Assembly (NCBI RefSeq): GCF_001640805.2
Contig: NC_066845.1
Coordinates: 24,830,171-24,894,170, forward strand
Direction of reading: 5' to 3'
Length of the DNA stretch: 64,000 nucleotides
DNA from: Lates calcarifer
Lineage: Eukaryota; Chordata; Actinopteri; Centropomidae
Under the pieces are notes generated by a model. That model had not been told where the DNA came from. It searched no databases and saw only the letters and a list, made by a program, of their open reading frames with translations. Positions 63,701 to 64,000 of the stretch are shown here, piece after piece; positions within the stretch are counted from its first letter, which is position 1, and each line of letters starts with the position of its first letter. Both the position numbers and the translations under genes were made by a program.

Positions 63701-63883
63701 CTGCAGAGGGAGGAGCGCCGGCAGAGGGAGAACGCTGAGAGGGAGGAGAGGAGGGAGAACGCTCGCATGGAGCACGAGATCAGAGTCCTGGAGCTCCTCA
63801 CCAGTCTAGCCAGAGAACAGGGGTGTAAATGTGGAGGCGGTCAGGCTGTATCAGAGGCACCGACGGACAGAGACAGAAATTAA
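60686..63883 (+). CDS. Myb/SANT-like (trihelix) DNA-binding domain protein, three coding exons, 396 aa
   Basis: The coding sequence joins 60686-60734, 62037-62687 and 63393-63883 (49+651+491 = 1191 nt, 396 codons plus stop TAA). Both introns are phase 1 and GT-AG. Residues about 26-116 match the Myb/SANT-like (Myb_DNA-bind_4) pattern: W27, then LLCAW at 35-39, a middle helix with HVFKHLSARM (56-65), SPHQCRLRVKTLKANY (73-88), and FKYFAEMDAVLG (105-116). KRKR at 16-19 is a likely nuclear signal formed across the exon 1/2 junction. V-K-L-E at 192-195 is a SUMO-type motif followed by an acidic stretch. Residues 249-281 are proline-rich. About 296-372 is a charged, probably coiled or helical segment. 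The same architecture (SANT-like domain, linker, C-terminal helix) occurs in MSANTD-type proteins, so a nuclear DNA-binding and self-associating role is inferred. I do not recognise the exact orthologue. The start ATG is the first in frame after the promoter-like region. Confidence 0.85.
60735..62036 (+). other. Intron 1 of the Myb/SANT-like gene
   Basis: GT-AG phase-1 intron of 1302 nt. Near its start (about 60816-60853) are tandem GCTAGCT-type repeats. The rest is AT-rich, and I see no other coding signal in it. Confidence 0.7.
62037..62687 (+). CDS. Coding exon 2 of the Myb/SANT-like gene (DNA-binding domain)
   Basis: The acceptor GTTCAG|GG follows a T-rich tract. The exon encodes residues 17-234 (first base of codon 234), covering the whole SANT-like domain and the Ser/Gly-rich and acidic linker. 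An earlier acceptor-like CTCAG ending at 62016 would put the exon out of frame, which supports 62037. The donor is C|GTATGT at 62688. A weaker donor, GTCGTA at 62685, is also phase 1 and would drop only one residue. If intron 2 is retained, the frame stops at 62719 after about ten extra residues, giving a form without the proline-rich and helical C-terminus. Confidence 0.85.
62688..63392 (+). other. Intron 2 of the Myb/SANT-like gene
   Basis: GT-AG phase-1 intron of 705 nt, strongly AT-rich. It has an A-run near 63036-63048. From about 63285 to 63346 it holds a fragment of an inverted-repeat element ending TTTCAGCTCTAA, about 45 bases before the exon 3 acceptor. Confidence 0.7.
63285..63346. 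repeat. Terminal fragment of the GATTAATC inverted-repeat family in intron 2
   Basis: It reads GAATTGATTATCAGAATAGTTG, then TGGATTGATTGTCCATTAATTG and TTTCAGCTCTAA, the same terminus as 24760-24775. It sits just upstream of the exon 3 acceptor, so its T-rich end may form part of the acceptor region. Confidence 0.45.
63393..63883 (+). CDS. Coding exon 3 of the Myb/SANT-like gene (proline-rich and helical C-terminus)
   Basis: The acceptor is TCACAG|GT. The exon encodes residues 234-396. A proline-rich stretch (about 249-281, partly encoded by a (TCC)n-like tract) is followed by a helix-forming region rich in Gln, Glu and Arg (about 296-372, with LLVQLESQRQEQ and repeats of REERR/REN type) and then a short Cys/Gly tail (CKCGGG). 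It is much more GC-rich than the surrounding DNA, as fits a real terminal coding exon. Long open frames in the other frames here are by-products of this GC richness. Confidence 0.85.
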
Positions 63884-64000
63884 GTTGCAGGCGTGAAATA
63901 TTTTTAACCCAAAGTGTGGAATGGTGTTGAAGCTCAGGTGGAACTAAATAATGGCACTGATAATGCAAACCAGCCACGTTCAGGACGGCTTGTTTTTTAC
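63884..64000 (+). other. Start of 3' UTR of the Myb/SANT-like gene
   Basis: Sequence after the TAA stop. I see no AATAAA before the window ends, so the 3' end of the transcript lies outside. Confidence 0.5.

Noticed and set aside
63322..63801. Long alternative-frame open frames over exon 3 on both strands
   Set aside because: They are by-products of GC-rich, stop-poor coding sequence; the frame chosen continues exons 1 and 2 through matching splice phases.

Overview
The window looks like vertebrate nuclear DNA, most probably from a ray-finned (teleost, perhaps percomorph) fish. It is AT-rich and has almost no long open frames. It is full of (CA)n/(TG)n microsatellites and short TTAA-flanked or inverted-repeat elements of types common in teleost genomes. 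Its one clear gene is split by GT-AG introns. There are no operons, tRNAs, rRNAs or CRISPR arrays.

Layout. From 1 to about 60.4 kb I see no complete gene. The span reads as intronic or intergenic DNA. It holds microsatellites, several non-autonomous transposon-like elements, a SINE-like tRNA-derived head, G-quadruplex-capable G-runs, and patches rich in homeodomain, POU and Sox-like motifs that could be enhancers. Three possible coding pieces lie in it. Two are short candidate exons at 9735-9776 and 21030-21083, each a multiple of 3 with splice-like ends. The third is a coding-looking open frame on the minus strand at 42371-42982. A minus-strand coiled-coil exon with several frameshifts (33646-34044) looks like a pseudogene. 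Two AATAAA signals at 60419 and 60435 may mark the 3' end of an upstream plus-strand transcript, whose coding exons I could not identify.

The confident gene is at 60686-63883 (+). It has three coding exons (60686-60734, 62037-62687, 63393-63883) with matching phase-1 junctions and encodes 396 residues. It carries an N-terminal Myb/SANT-like (trihelix, Myb_DNA-bind_4 type) DNA-binding domain, a likely nuclear signal formed across the first splice junction, an acidic middle with a SUMO-type motif, a proline-rich stretch, and a charged helical C-terminus. It is probably a nuclear DNA-binding protein. Its promoter, with ETS and CRE-like sites, starts only about 200 bases after the upstream poly(A) signals.

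I found no convincing new biological system. The items most worth checking are the 42.4-43.0 kb open frame, the candidate micro-exons, the possible enhancer patches, and the TTAA-flanked repeat families.
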